A stretch of 9,224 nt of DNA, taken from an uncultured Olsenella sp. GTDB lineage: Bacteria > Actinomycetota > Coriobacteriia > Coriobacteriales > Atopobiaceae. Position numbers and translations under genes: made by a program. Position 1 is the first letter of the stretch. Each line of letters opens with the position of its first letter. The stretch is taken from contig CALCDK010000062.1 in assembly GCA_937900605.1 (NCBI GenBank), positions 1-9,224 of the forward strand. Reading direction: 5' to 3'. Below the pieces are notes generated by a model that ran no database searches, was not told the origin of the DNA, and saw only the letters and a list, made by a program, of their open reading frames with translations. This document shows positions 1-6,421 of the stretch, in pieces.

Positions 1-1310
1 TCCCTGTCGGATCGGCCTATCCGTACATGGTGGAAGGCACTCCCGTGTCGCTTGTCCTGACCCAACCCGACGCCGCAACGTCGACGTATGACTTCGCGGG
101 CCTTCCGGCATGGCGCAACTCCTCGCTCGTCTCCCATGTTCCTGGCTTGACGTTCTACAACAGCATGTACAACGGTTACATCGACGAGTTTCACACCTCG
201 GTGGCCCTGAACTCTGCCTACTTCAACTTCCAGTACTGCGGAATGGACTCGCGTACGCCTCTCTCGCTGCTTGCCGGCACACGTTACTACGCTCTCCCCG
301 TGGGGCGGGAGGCGCTCCTTCCCGCGCAGTTCGACAAGCACGTCCTTGATGGGGCCGTCGCTGGAACCCCCGCCTCCCTGTACTCCACCGACCTCGTGCT
401 GCCCGTGGCCTATTCCACGGATTGCGTCATGTCCCGCGGTGACTATGACCAGCTCACTCCCGTCCAGCGTCAGGAGGCGCTGCTGCACGGGGTCGTCCTC
501 GAACACGCGCCCGCCGGCTCTTCCCCTGCCGTGCCAATGAGCTCCCAGGCGGACCTCAGCCTGTCCGAAACACCCTCTCATGCCGTTGCCGAGGGCTTTG
601 AGGCCACCCAGCACGGCATTGCCGCTGTCGACGGGAACACCGTCACGGTGACCGCTCCCGGGCAGTGCGTGTACGTCAACTACAGCGGGGCCGTTCCGGG
701 GGAACGCTATCTGTCGGTCGACGATCTCGCGCTCGTTCCCGCCGATGGCGCAAGTGCGGAGAGCTTCTCTGTCGACGTCGCGTGTGGTGACGTCCGGCGC
801 TCGGTCATGCAGTACATGAGCACGTACCACATCTATGGGGGCAAGGACGATTGGGTTTTCGACCTGGGTCGCGACTCGGCGACAGAGGGCACGGTGGCAA
901 TCAGGTTCTCTGTCCCGGGAACGTACACCCTCGGTGGGGTCAGGGTCGAGGTCGAGGACGTCGAAGCGGTGCTGAATTCCGCTCGTACCCTGGCCAGCCA
1001 CAGGGCCTCTGACATCGACTACTCCGGCAATCACCTTGCGTGCCGCGTCGGCGGTGCTGCCGACGGTGACTACCTCGTCGCCCGCGTCCCGTTCGGCGAC
1101 GGCTGGAGCGCGACCGTCAACGGCCGGGACGTCGAGCCCCTCCAGGCCAATGTCGGCTTCACGGCGGTGCCGCTACAGGAGGGCGACAACGAGGTCGTCC
1201 TCTCGTACGCCACGCCCGGGCTTGCGGTGGGAGCGCTGGTGTCTGCCGTCGGCGTCGTCTGTTCCGTTCTCGTTGTCCATCGCTGGCACCGCGAACACGA
1301 CGCCTCCTAG
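1..1310 (+). CDS. YfhO-family membrane protein, C-terminal part (5' end outside window)
   Basis: The reading frame is open from the left edge (first full codon at 3), so the true start and most transmembrane segments lie upstream. The visible part is a large extracytoplasmic region with the YfhO-family look: a YNSMYNGY stretch, a following CGMDSRTPLSLLAGTRYYALP segment (trimmed here to its key residues GMD, RT and YYALP), and near the end FGDGWSATVNG with a VPLQEGDNEVVLSY segment. A last hydrophobic helix (about 1218-1280) and a basic HRWHREH tail follow. YfhO proteins are polytopic, GT-C-like membrane proteins. In Bacillus, YfhO acts with the CsbB glycosyltransferase to place sugars on lipoteichoic acid outside the membrane. 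A role here in moving lipid-linked sugars onto a surface polymer is an inference from family and from the glycosyltransferases nearby. Codon use is less strictly C/G-ending than in the glycosyltransferase genes. The family call is fairly sure; the substrate is unknown. Confidence 0.8.
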   Translation, partial: PVGSAYPYMVEGTPVSLVLTQPDAATSTYDFAGLPAWRNSSLVSHVPGLTFYNSMYNGYIDEFHTSVALNSAYFNFQYCGMDSRTPLSLLAGTRYYALPVGREALLPAQFDKHVLDGAVAGTPASLYSTDLVLPVAYSTDCVMSRGDYDQLTPVQRQEALLHGVVLEHAPAGSSPAVPMSSQADLSLSETPSHAVAEGFEATQHGIAAVDGNTVTVTAPGQCVYVNYSGAVPGERYLSVDDLALVPADGASAESFSVDVACGDVRRSVMQYMSTYHIYGGKDDWVFDLGRDSATEGTVAIRFSVPGTYTLGGVRVEVEDVEAVLNSARTLASHRASDIDYSGNHLACRVGGAADGDYLVARVPFGDGWSATVNGRDVEPLQANVGFTAVPLQEGDNEVVLSYATPGLAVGALVSAVGVVCSVLVVHRWHREHDAS

Positions 1311-1348
1311 CTGCTGTCCGCTGCGATCATTTGCCGTCTGACGAGAAG

Positions 1349-1382
1349 GGGCGCCCCCGAACCGCGTAGTTCGGGGGCGCCC
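1349..1382. terminator. Two-way hairpin terminator between convergent genes
   Basis: GGGCGCCCCCGAAC (1349-1362) and GTTCGGGGGCGCCC (1369-1382) form a perfect 14-bp stem with a 6-nt loop. It lies between the stop of the YfhO-family gene (1310) and the stop of the acyltransferase (1429, opposite strand). Neither side has a long T-run: the + side reads AGTCTTCGG and the - side CTTCTCGT. The very stable stem and the convergent position still make a shared terminator the simplest reading. Confidence 0.7.
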
Positions 1383-1428
1383 AGTCTTCGGTGCGCGGTC
1401 TTGTTGTGGGAGTGGGTAAAAAGCGAGC

Positions 1429-2430
1429 CTAGCGGAACATGCACGAGGCCACGCGCTTGGGTAGGACGAGTCGCAGCAGCGCGGTCAGCGCCACGGAGCC
1501 AGCCATGATGGTTGCGAGCGCAACCGGCCACTCGCTCACGTTGGCCGAGTTGCAGATGGCGATTAGGCGGTCCCATGGCGCCAGGTTCAAGATGACCAGG
1601 TGCATGCAGAACAGTGGGAGCGACAGCTGCCCAATGCGGGCGACGACGCGCGCAGCCCGGGGCACCCTGCGTTCGAGTGCCTCCGCTATGCGCAGAAGGC
1701 ACAGGGTGCCGCAGATTCCGCCGATGACGTCGAGGAGCCCGTTGCCGAAGGAATTTCCCTCCATGTAGAGGTGGCCGCAGAACGCCCCACAATACAGCCA
1801 TGTCGCAGCGGCGCACGTCCACAGCATCGGTCCCATGCGGTGCACCAGGTCCGTCTTGCGCAGGTACTGACCGACGTGGAGGAACAGGACCGCACACAGC
1901 GCGTTTTGAAGGCCCAGGGGCAGCCAGACGATTCCAGTGGTGGAGACTCCGACCACGAAGAGCGCGCACGAAATGACGAACGGGTGCGGCATGTGGTCGA
2001 TCTCCGCGAGCAGGAGGCGGCCCCAGAACAGGGCCCACAGGAACCAGATTGCCCCGATGCCGATGACGCCGGCGGGCATGCCGGGGTGGACGCCACCTGC
2101 GCCGTAGAGGCCGGCAATGGTCCACTTGAGCGCTTCGTCCAGCGGGTTCGAGCCAGTGAGGAGGGCGAGCAGCGCCCCTCCCAGGATGATGACGATGCAC
2201 GTGACGAGGTATGGCACGAGCAGGGTCCGGGCGTTCTTCCTTACGTAGTCCGCGTCGACGCGAGCCGACTCGCTGCAGAAGTAGCCGCTCACGATGAAGA
2301 ACAGGGGCATGTGGAAGGAATAGCAGAAGTCCACCAGGCTCGTTGGCGCTCCTGCAAAGGCGCAGTGCCCGAACATGACGGCGAGAAGCGCCACCGCCTT
2401 GGCGATGTCGAACGAGAGGATCCTGTTCAT
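1429..2430 (-). CDS. Acyltransferase-3 family membrane O-acyltransferase (OafA/NolL-like)
   Basis: This 333-residue polytopic membrane protein has about ten hydrophobic segments and no separate signal peptide. Acyltransferase-3 proteins move acyl (usually acetyl) groups from the cytoplasm onto sugars of surface glycans. The N-terminus carries the family signature: K11 and H22 are exactly ten residues apart (the R/K-x10-H motif of the first helix, with FGH at 20-22). FHMPLFFIVSGYF follows at 39-51, typical of the fucose 4-O-acetylase-like branch. The start at 2430 is chosen because AAGGAG lies four bases upstream and the residues before MNRILSFDIAK do not resemble the family. The long frame continuing upstream would run into the divergent glycosyltransferase gene. 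The gene is transcribed away from the glycosyltransferase operon and converges on the YfhO-family gene. Acetylation of the glycan made by its neighbours is an inference. Family assignment is strong; the acyl group and acceptor are unknown. Confidence 0.88.
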   Translation of the reverse strand: MNRILSFDIAKAVALLAVMFGHCAFAGAPTSLVDFCYSFHMPLFFIVSGYFCSESARVDADYVRKNARTLLVPYLVTCIVIILGGALLALLTGSNPLDEALKWTIAGLYGAGGVHPGMPAGVIGIGAIWFLWALFWGRLLLAEIDHMPHPFVISCALFVVGVSTTGIVWLPLGLQNALCAVLFLHVGQYLRKTDLVHRMGPMLWTCAAATWLYCGAFCGHLYMEGNSFGNGLLDVIGGICGTLCLLRIAEALERRVPRAARVVARIGQLSLPLFCMHLVILNLAPWDRLIAICNSANVSEWPVALATIMAGSVALTALLRLVLPKRVASCMFR

Positions 2431-2434
2431 GATG

Positions 2435-2440
2435 CTCCTT
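2435..2440 (-). promoter_or_regulatory. Ribosome binding site of the acyltransferase
   Basis: On the minus strand this reads AAGGAG, four bases before the ATG whose first base is 2430. It fixes that start over Met codons further upstream in the same frame. Confidence 0.6.
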
Positions 2441-2548
2441 GGGTCGATGGACATCGGCGAACGCATGGAACTGGTGCCATCGCCTGGTCTCCGAAGTGTT
2501 GTTTCGGGGCCGCTCGTCCCAGGGCGTCCGGCTCCAAACAATCTTCGA

Positions 2549-2554
2549 TATACT
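2549..2554 (+). promoter_or_regulatory. Possible -10 element for the glycosyltransferase operon
   Basis: TATACT matches the -10 consensus at five of six positions and sits in an A/T-rich island of an otherwise GC-rich 205-nt divergent spacer (2431-2635). No good -35 hexamer is found 16-18 bases upstream (GTCCGG or similar). If real, it would give a leader of roughly 75 nt before the GTG start at 2636. No promoter for the divergent acyltransferase could be picked with confidence from the same spacer. Confidence 0.3.
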
Positions 2555-2621
2555 ACAGCACAACTGATGGGCACCCCGGGCTCGCCGTCCCGCATGCCCG
2601 CCCGTACGCGACCCCGATTCC

Positions 2622-2628
2622 GGAAGGG
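2622..2628 (+). promoter_or_regulatory. Ribosome binding site that sets the GTG start of the first glycosyltransferase
   Basis: GGAAGGG lies seven bases before GTG at 2636. This puts the start directly before the conserved SVLVPICN strand of the GT-A domain. The upstream ATG at 2375 in the same frame lies inside the divergent acyltransferase gene and has no such site. Confidence 0.65.
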
Positions 2629-2635
2629 TGATTCT

Positions 2636-3772
2636 GTGAGCGCACCTCTCGTCTCCGTCCTCGTCCCCATCTGCAACGTCGAGAGGTACCTCGACCAGTG
2701 CCTCGAGTCCGCGCGCACGCAGACCCTGCGCGACATCGAGGTCATCTGCATCAACGACGGCTCCACCGACTCCTCGCTCGACATCATCAACTCCTTCGTC
2801 GAGCGCGACGGGCGCTTCCGCGTGATCGACAAGCCCAACTCCGGCTACGGCGACTCCATGAACAAGGGCCTCGAGGCCGCGCGCGGCAAGTACGTCGCCA
2901 TCCTCGAGTCCGACGACTTCCTGGACCCCGACGCGCTCCAGTTCATGTACGAGACCGCCGAGAGGGACCAGCTCGAGGTCCTCAAGTGCAACTTCTGGCT
3001 CTACTGGTCCCAGCCCAGCCCCGAGCGCATGAACCGCCACAACGTCTACTTCCGGCTCGCGGAGCCGCACATGGTCAACATGGGGCCGCATGCCCCGGCG
3101 GACTGCCCGGAGGTCTTCGGCGCCAAGCCTTCCATCTGGTCGGCCCTCTATCGCCGCGACTTCCTCGACGCCAACGGCATCCGCTTCCTGCCCACCCCTG
3201 GGGCGTCGTTCCAGGACACCAGCTTCACCTTCAAGGTGCTCGCCTGCGCCACCCGCATGGCCTACTCCGGACGCGCCTTCCTGCACTACCGCCAGGACAA
3301 CGAGAAGTCCTCGGTCAACTCCAAGGGCAAGGTCTACTGCGTCTGCGACGAGCACGCCGAGATGTCGCGCTTCCTCGACGAGGAGCGCCCCGACCTCAAG
3401 GCCGTGCTCGACCCCATCCGTGCGCACGAGAAGTTCCTCAACTATCGCTGGAACTACGACCGCCTGGGCGATCAGCTCAAGCCCGAGTTCCTCGAGCGCT
3501 TCGGCAGGGAGATGCGCGAGGAGATCGAGCGCGGCTGCATCCCGCAGTCCTACTTCGACGGCTCCATCTGGCGTCCGGGCGACTCCGAGAAGGTCGCCTA
3601 CTTCGAGCCCCGGGAGATCGAGGAGGTCGTCGAGATCGTCAACGACCCCGCCTACTACGCCGTGCGCAGGAAGTGCGAGAGGAGCCGCAGCAAGAAGGAG
3701 ACCCTCTCCTCCTACTGGAGGGCCGGCGGCCCCGGCTTCGTCCTGCGCGCCCTCAAGAACCGCCGCAGGTAG
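2636..3772 (+). CDS. Family 2 glycosyltransferase, paralog A (378 aa)
   Basis: This is a GT-A fold family 2 glycosyltransferase, expected to transfer a sugar from a nucleotide sugar on the cytoplasmic face of the membrane. The N-terminal nucleotide-binding domain shows SVLVPICNVERYLDQCLES, then NDGSTD at 40-45, the variant SGYGDSMNKGLEAARG at 69-84, and ESDDF at 91-95, where most relatives have DSDD. The acceptor side has KPSIWSALYRRDF, then QD at 193-194 in place of the usual ED base motif, and RQDNEKSSVNS from 219. There is no transmembrane helix. The last 19 residues (360-378) form a GGP-containing, arginine-rich tail that may touch the membrane. The GTG start is set by GGAAGGG seven bases upstream. 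It is the first gene of a three-gene operon, nine bases before the next. Donor and acceptor sugars cannot be read from sequence. Family is sure; specific function is unknown. Confidence 0.88.
   Translation: MSAPLVSVLVPICNVERYLDQCLESARTQTLRDIEVICINDGSTDSSLDIINSFVERDGRFRVIDKPNSGYGDSMNKGLEAARGKYVAILESDDFLDPDALQFMYETAERDQLEVLKCNFWLYWSQPSPERMNRHNVYFRLAEPHMVNMGPHAPADCPEVFGAKPSIWSALYRRDFLDANGIRFLPTPGASFQDTSFTFKVLACATRMAYSGRAFLHYRQDNEKSSVNSKGKVYCVCDEHAEMSRFLDEERPDLKAVLDPIRAHEKFLNYRWNYDRLGDQLKPEFLERFGREMREEIERGCIPQSYFDGSIWRPGDSEKVAYFEPREIEEVVEIVNDPAYYAVRRKCERSRSKKETLSSYWRAGGPGFVLRALKNRRR
2812..2852 (+). repeat. 41-nt identical block shared by the first two glycosyltransferase genes (copy 1)
   Basis: Bases 2812-2852 are identical to 4009-4049. 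The block begins GCGCTTCCGCGTG, ends GGCTACGGCG, and encodes RFRVIDKPNSGYG. Codons match as well as residues, so the two genes are recent paralogs or have exchanged sequence by gene conversion. Confidence 0.85.
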
Positions 3773-3781
3773 GCGGTCGCC

Positions 3782-4948
3782 ATGTCGGATTCCCCCATGG
3801 ACCGCGACGTCTCCGCGCCCGTGTCGCGCGGTTCCGGGCGTCCCGCCGTCTCGGTGCTCGTGCCCATCTACAACGTCGAGTGCTACCTGCCCCGCTGCCT
3901 CGACTCGCTGCTCGAGCAGACCTTCGGCGACTTCGAGGCCATCTGCATCAACGACGGCTCCACGGACGGCTCGCGCGACGTCATCCAGTCCTACCTGGAC
4001 CGTGACGCGCGCTTCCGCGTGATCGACAAGCCCAACTCCGGCTACGGCGCGTCCATGAACCGCGGGCTCGACGAGGCTCGTGGCGAGTACGTGGCCATCC
4101 TGGAGTCCGACGACTTCTTCGACCCGGACGCCCTGCGCCTGCTCCACGAGGCGGCCGTCGCCAACGTCTCCGACGTCGTCAAGGCCAACTTCTGGCTCTA
4201 CTGGTCCGAACCGCAGGAGCGCACCGAGCCCTTCGACGTGGTCTCCGCGTCCCAGGCCGGCCGCACCCTGTGCCCGGTCCGCGACGACCTCGCACTGTTC
4301 TTCCGCAAGCCCTCCATCTGGTCGGGCCTGTACCGCCGCGACTTCCTCGAGCGCGAGGGCATCCGCTTCCTCGAGACCCCCGGCGCCGCCTATCAGGACT
4401 CGGGCTTCAACTTCAAGGTCTGGGCTTCGGCGAGCGCCGCCACCCTGCTGGGGGAGCGCGTCCTGTTCTACCGTCAGGACAACGAGCAGTCCTCGGTCAA
4501 CTCCTCGGCCAAGGTCTCGTGCGTCTGCGACGAGTACGCCGAGATGGCGGCCTTCGCCCGCGCGCGCGGCCCGGAGCTGTCCGGGCGCCTGCTCGCGGTG
4601 CTCGAGCGCATGAAGCTCGACAGCTACCTGTGGAACTACGACCGCCTCGCCGAGCCCCTGCGCCCCGGCTTCGCCCGCTCCGCCGGCGAGGAGCTCGCCC
4701 GCGACCTGGACTCCGGCTGCGTGGACCTCTCGCTCTTCGAGCCCGGCGCCCGCGAGGACCTGCTCACCTGGGCCCGCGATCCCGAGCGCTTCTGCGAGCT
4801 GCGCCGCGTGCTCGAGCGCGGCGGCCGTGGCGCCTCCGTGCGCCGCTACCTCAAGATGGGCGGCCCCGCCCTGCTCCTTCGCGTGGTGGCCAGCCGCCTG
4901 CGCCATGACTCCGTACGCAAGACCGACGAAAGGGGTGCCGCGCTATGA
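3782..4948 (+). CDS. Family 2 glycosyltransferase, paralog B (388 aa)
   Basis: This is a close paralog of the gene before it, with the same motif set: SVLVPIYNVECYL from 24, NDGSTD at 57-62, SGYGASMNRGLDEARG from 86, ESDDF at 108-112, KPSIWSGLYRRDF, QD at 205-206 and RQDNEQSSVNS from 231. It has an N-terminal extension of about 20 polar residues that paralog A lacks. A second in-frame ATG at 3797 could be the real start, since the site before 3782 (AGGCGG) is only moderate. Residues 356-374 repeat the GGP-containing basic tail of paralog A, followed by a further 14 residues. The gene starts nine bases after paralog A and ends in a 4-nt ATGA overlap with the third glycosyltransferase, so the three are very likely co-translated. 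It probably adds a sugar to the same glycan repeat unit as its neighbours; which sugar is unknown. Confidence 0.88.
   Translation: MSDSPMDRDVSAPVSRGSGRPAVSVLVPIYNVECYLPRCLDSLLEQTFGDFEAICINDGSTDGSRDVIQSYLDRDARFRVIDKPNSGYGASMNRGLDEARGEYVAILESDDFFDPDALRLLHEAAVANVSDVVKANFWLYWSEPQERTEPFDVVSASQAGRTLCPVRDDLALFFRKPSIWSGLYRRDFLEREGIRFLETPGAAYQDSGFNFKVWASASAATLLGERVLFYRQDNEQSSVNSSAKVSCVCDEYAEMAAFARARGPELSGRLLAVLERMKLDSYLWNYDRLAEPLRPGFARSAGEELARDLDSGCVDLSLFEPGAREDLLTWARDPERFCELRRVLERGGRGASVRRYLKMGGPALLLRVVASRLRHDSVRKTDERGAAL
4009..4049 (+). repeat. 41-nt identical block (copy 2)
   Basis: This is the second copy of the block at 2812-2852, in the same codon frame and the same place in the GT-A domain, about 1.2 kb downstream. 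A shorter, imperfect version lies in the third glycosyltransferase (from about 5118, GTGATCGACAAG shared). Confidence 0.85.
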
Positions 4949-5988
4949 GCCGCGTCTCCGTGATCATTCCCGTCTACAACGTCGAGAAGTACCTCGACTG
5001 GTGCCTCGAGTCCCTCGAGGCCCAGACGTTCGGGGACTTCGAGGCCATCTGCGTCAACGACGGATCCACCGACTCCTCGCGTGAGATTCTCTCTCGCTGG
5101 GAGGCCAAGGACTCCCGCTTCCGTGTGATCGACAAGGAGAACGGCGGCCCTTCTGCGGCCCGCAACCTTGGAATCCGCTCTGCCACGTCCGAGTACATCT
5201 TCTCCCTCGACTCCGACGACCGCTTTCACCCCACCGCTCTCGAGCACGTCGTCCGCCTTCTGGACAGGACCGGTGCCGACGTCGTCACCTTCGGCGCCTG
5301 CTGCTACCCGGCGGAGGCCGGCTACCCCTGGCTCGAGGGCGTCCTGAGCCCGCGAGACGCCATCTACGAGGACTTCTCGCCGGACCTGCTCTTCAAGGAG
5401 GCCTCGCGCCCCTTCGCGTGGAGGACCGCCTGCCGCAGGGACTTCCTCCTCGACAATGGCATCGAGTACGTAGACGGCTTCGGCGAGGACCAGGTCTATC
5501 ATTTCTCGCTCTATCCCCGCGCCCGCAAGGTCGTGCTGAGCTCTGCCAAGCTCTACGACTACCGCGTTTCGCGCGAGGGGTCGCTCATGGCCCTGGCCGA
5601 CGTGCGCGGCAACGTCGCCTCCAAGGTCGGGCTGCACGTCGGCATCGTCGAGAGGATCCTCGAGGACTGGGAGCGCGGGGACCTGTTGGGGCGCTGCCCG
5701 GCCGACCTCCTCGACTACGTCGCAGACTTCGTGATCAACGACCTCGTCAAGCTGGGCCAGGACGACTACGAGCGCATCGCCGCGGACCTGAGCGCGGTGC
5801 TCGGGCGCCACTGGTCTGCCGAGCAGGTCGCGGCTCTCGGGCTGCCCGACGCCACGCGCCGCCTGCTCGTGGACGCCTGCTACGGCGGTCACATGTCCCC
5901 GGGCGAGCGCAAGCGCCTCGTGTTCGACTACTACGCCCAGCGCTACGGCCGCCGGGCGGCCGTCCGCCACGCCCTGCGCCTCGACTAG
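4945..5988 (+). CDS. Family 2 glycosyltransferase, canonical type (347 aa)
   Basis: This GT-A family 2 glycosyltransferase belongs to the EpsJ/CpsI-like branch common in capsule and exopolysaccharide loci. The motifs are canonical: SVIIPVYNVEKYL from 5, NDGSTDSS at 38-45, NGGPSAARNLG at 66-76, DSDD at 89-92 (metal and nucleotide binding) and GED at 180-182 (expected catalytic base). It differs from the two genes before it, which carry ESDD, QD and SGYGxSMNxGL. No transmembrane helix is seen. The C-terminus is basic (RYGRRAAVRHALRLD) but lacks the GGP tail. The ATG at 4945 overlaps the previous stop (ATGA) and has AAAGGGG upstream. It is the last gene of the operon; no strong terminator follows, only a weak 4-bp GC hairpin before TTTT at about 6056-6073. 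Donor and acceptor are not predictable from sequence alone. Confidence 0.9.
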   Translation: MSRVSVIIPVYNVEKYLDWCLESLEAQTFGDFEAICVNDGSTDSSREILSRWEAKDSRFRVIDKENGGPSAARNLGIRSATSEYIFSLDSDDRFHPTALEHVVRLLDRTGADVVTFGACCYPAEAGYPWLEGVLSPRDAIYEDFSPDLLFKEASRPFAWRTACRRDFLLDNGIEYVDGFGEDQVYHFSLYPRARKVVLSSAKLYDYRVSREGSLMALADVRGNVASKVGLHVGIVERILEDWERGDLLGRCPADLLDYVADFVINDLVKLGQDDYERIAADLSAVLGRHWSAEQVAALGLPDATRRLLVDACYGGHMSPGERKRLVFDYYAQRYGRRAAVRHALRLD

Positions 5989-6091
5989 CGCATCGTGGCG
6001 TCCCCGGGGCCGGCGCCGCCCACTGGTACCATTATCCGCCCCCAGTGGATTGTCAGCCCACGCGGGGCCTTTTCGGGGTAACATGTGTCTT

Positions 6092-6106
6092 GTGACCACA
6101 GGTCAC
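6092..6106. repeat. Inverted repeat GTGACC-N3-GGTCAC, possible operator
   Basis: Two perfect 6-bp arms are separated by ACA, about 60 bases before the cold-shock gene start. The shape fits a binding site for a dimeric regulator or a small mRNA hairpin. No regulator is encoded in the window, so the role is only a guess. Confidence 0.45.
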
Positions 6107-6130
6107 GGGTATCGCGCGTCAGCGCAGTGT

Positions 6131-6148
6131 TTTGCCCCGCGGGGCAAA
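6131..6148. repeat. 18-bp perfect palindrome just upstream of the cspA ribosome binding site
   Basis: TTTGCCCCGCGGGGCAAA is self-complementary along its full length and ends five bases before AAAGG (6154-6158), the ribosome binding site of the cold-shock gene. As DNA it could be an operator. As RNA it can fold into a short GC-rich hairpin (TTTGCC against GGCAAA with a six-base loop) beside the ribosome binding site, which could affect translation. The structure is seen directly; its function is inferred. Confidence 0.6.
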
Positions 6149-6164
6149 GAAAGAAAGGCACGAC

Positions 6165-6368
6165 ATGGCTCAGGGTACTGTTAAGTGGTTCAATCCGGAC
6201 AAGGGCTACGGCTTCATCTCCCGCGAGGACGGCGACGACCTGTTCGTCCACTACTCCGAGATTCAGATGGACGGCTTCAAGACTCTGGACGAGGGCCAGG
6301 CTGTCGAGTTCGAGATCACGACCGGCCAGAACGGCAAGCTCCAGGCCTCTAACGTTCACAAGCTCTAA
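6165..6368 (+). CDS. cspA: Cold-shock protein, CspA family (67 aa)
   Basis: This is a single cold-shock domain (five-stranded OB fold) that binds single-stranded RNA and DNA in the cytoplasm, where family members act as RNA chaperones that melt mRNA structure. The usual signatures are complete: [15 protein letters not shown] at 4-18 with RNP1 (KGYGFI, 13-18), and RNP2-like LFVHY at 26-30, where VFVHF is common. Length and the small acidic composition match the family. The start at 6165 is preferred over an in-frame ATG at 6132 because AAAGG lies six bases before it and family members begin MAxGTVKWF. It stands alone, with a repeat-rich leader before it and a strong terminator after it. Many members are abundant and constitutive, so cold induction cannot be assumed. 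Confidence 0.96.
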   Translation: MAQGTVKWFNPDKGYGFISREDGDDLFVHYSEIQMDGFKTLDEGQAVEFEITTGQNGKLQASNVHKL

Positions 6369-6392
6369 GCCTTTTGCTTATATGAGCTAGGG

Positions 6393-6421
6393 GGAGGTTC
6401 GCGAAAGCGGACCTCCTTTTT
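6393..6421 (+). terminator. Rho-independent terminator of the cold-shock gene
   Basis: GGAGGTTCGC (6393-6402) pairs with GCGGACCTCC (6407-6416) through one T-G wobble, closed by a GAAA tetraloop and followed by TTTTT (6417-6421). It lies 24 bases after the stop codon and separates cspA from the ABC transporter operon, which therefore probably has its own promoter. Confidence 0.92.

Larger units (their letters stand above)
5989..6164 (+). promoter_or_regulatory. Intergenic region and leader of the cold-shock gene
   Basis: This 176-nt spacer holds no gene but several inverted repeats. CCACTGG (6020-6026) pairs with CCAGTGG (6042-6048). A weak GCCC/GGGC hairpin at 6056-6068 precedes TTTT and could be a poor terminator for the upstream operon. 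GTGACC-ACA-GGTCAC lies at 6092-6106, and a perfect palindrome at 6131-6148. TTGTCA (6050-6055) resembles a -35 and TAACAT (6079-6084) a -10, but they are 23 bases apart, too far for one ordinary promoter, so the transcription start is unresolved. A long structured leader is typical of cold-shock mRNAs. AAAGG (6154-6158), six bases before the ATG, is the ribosome binding site. Confidence 0.5.

Noticed and set aside
2375..2635. An upstream ATG start for the first glycosyltransferase, adding 87 residues
   Set aside because: It lies inside the divergent acyltransferase gene, has no ribosome binding site, and the added residues do not match the family; the GTG at 2636 has GGAAGGG at good spacing.
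1307..4906. A 1199-residue open frame on the minus strand across the acyltransferase and two glycosyltransferases
   Set aside because: It is antisense to genes with clear family motifs, has low-complexity Ala/Gly/Val/Glu-rich sequence with no recognisable domain, and runs through an intergenic region and a second gene out of frame. Long antisense frames are expected from GC-rich codon bias.
6020..6048. CCACTGG/CCAGTGG inverted repeat as a terminator of the glycosyltransferase operon
   Set aside because: The arms are only seven bases with a 15-nt loop, and no T-run follows.
4846..6099. A 417-residue minus-strand frame opposite the third glycosyltransferase
   Set aside because: The same GC-bias artefact: mirror of a real gene, no domain, and it crosses the intergenic region.
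6132..6164. An earlier start for the cold-shock protein (11 extra residues)
   Set aside because: The extra residues are encoded by the palindrome and ribosome binding site, and the family begins at the MAQGTVKWF position.
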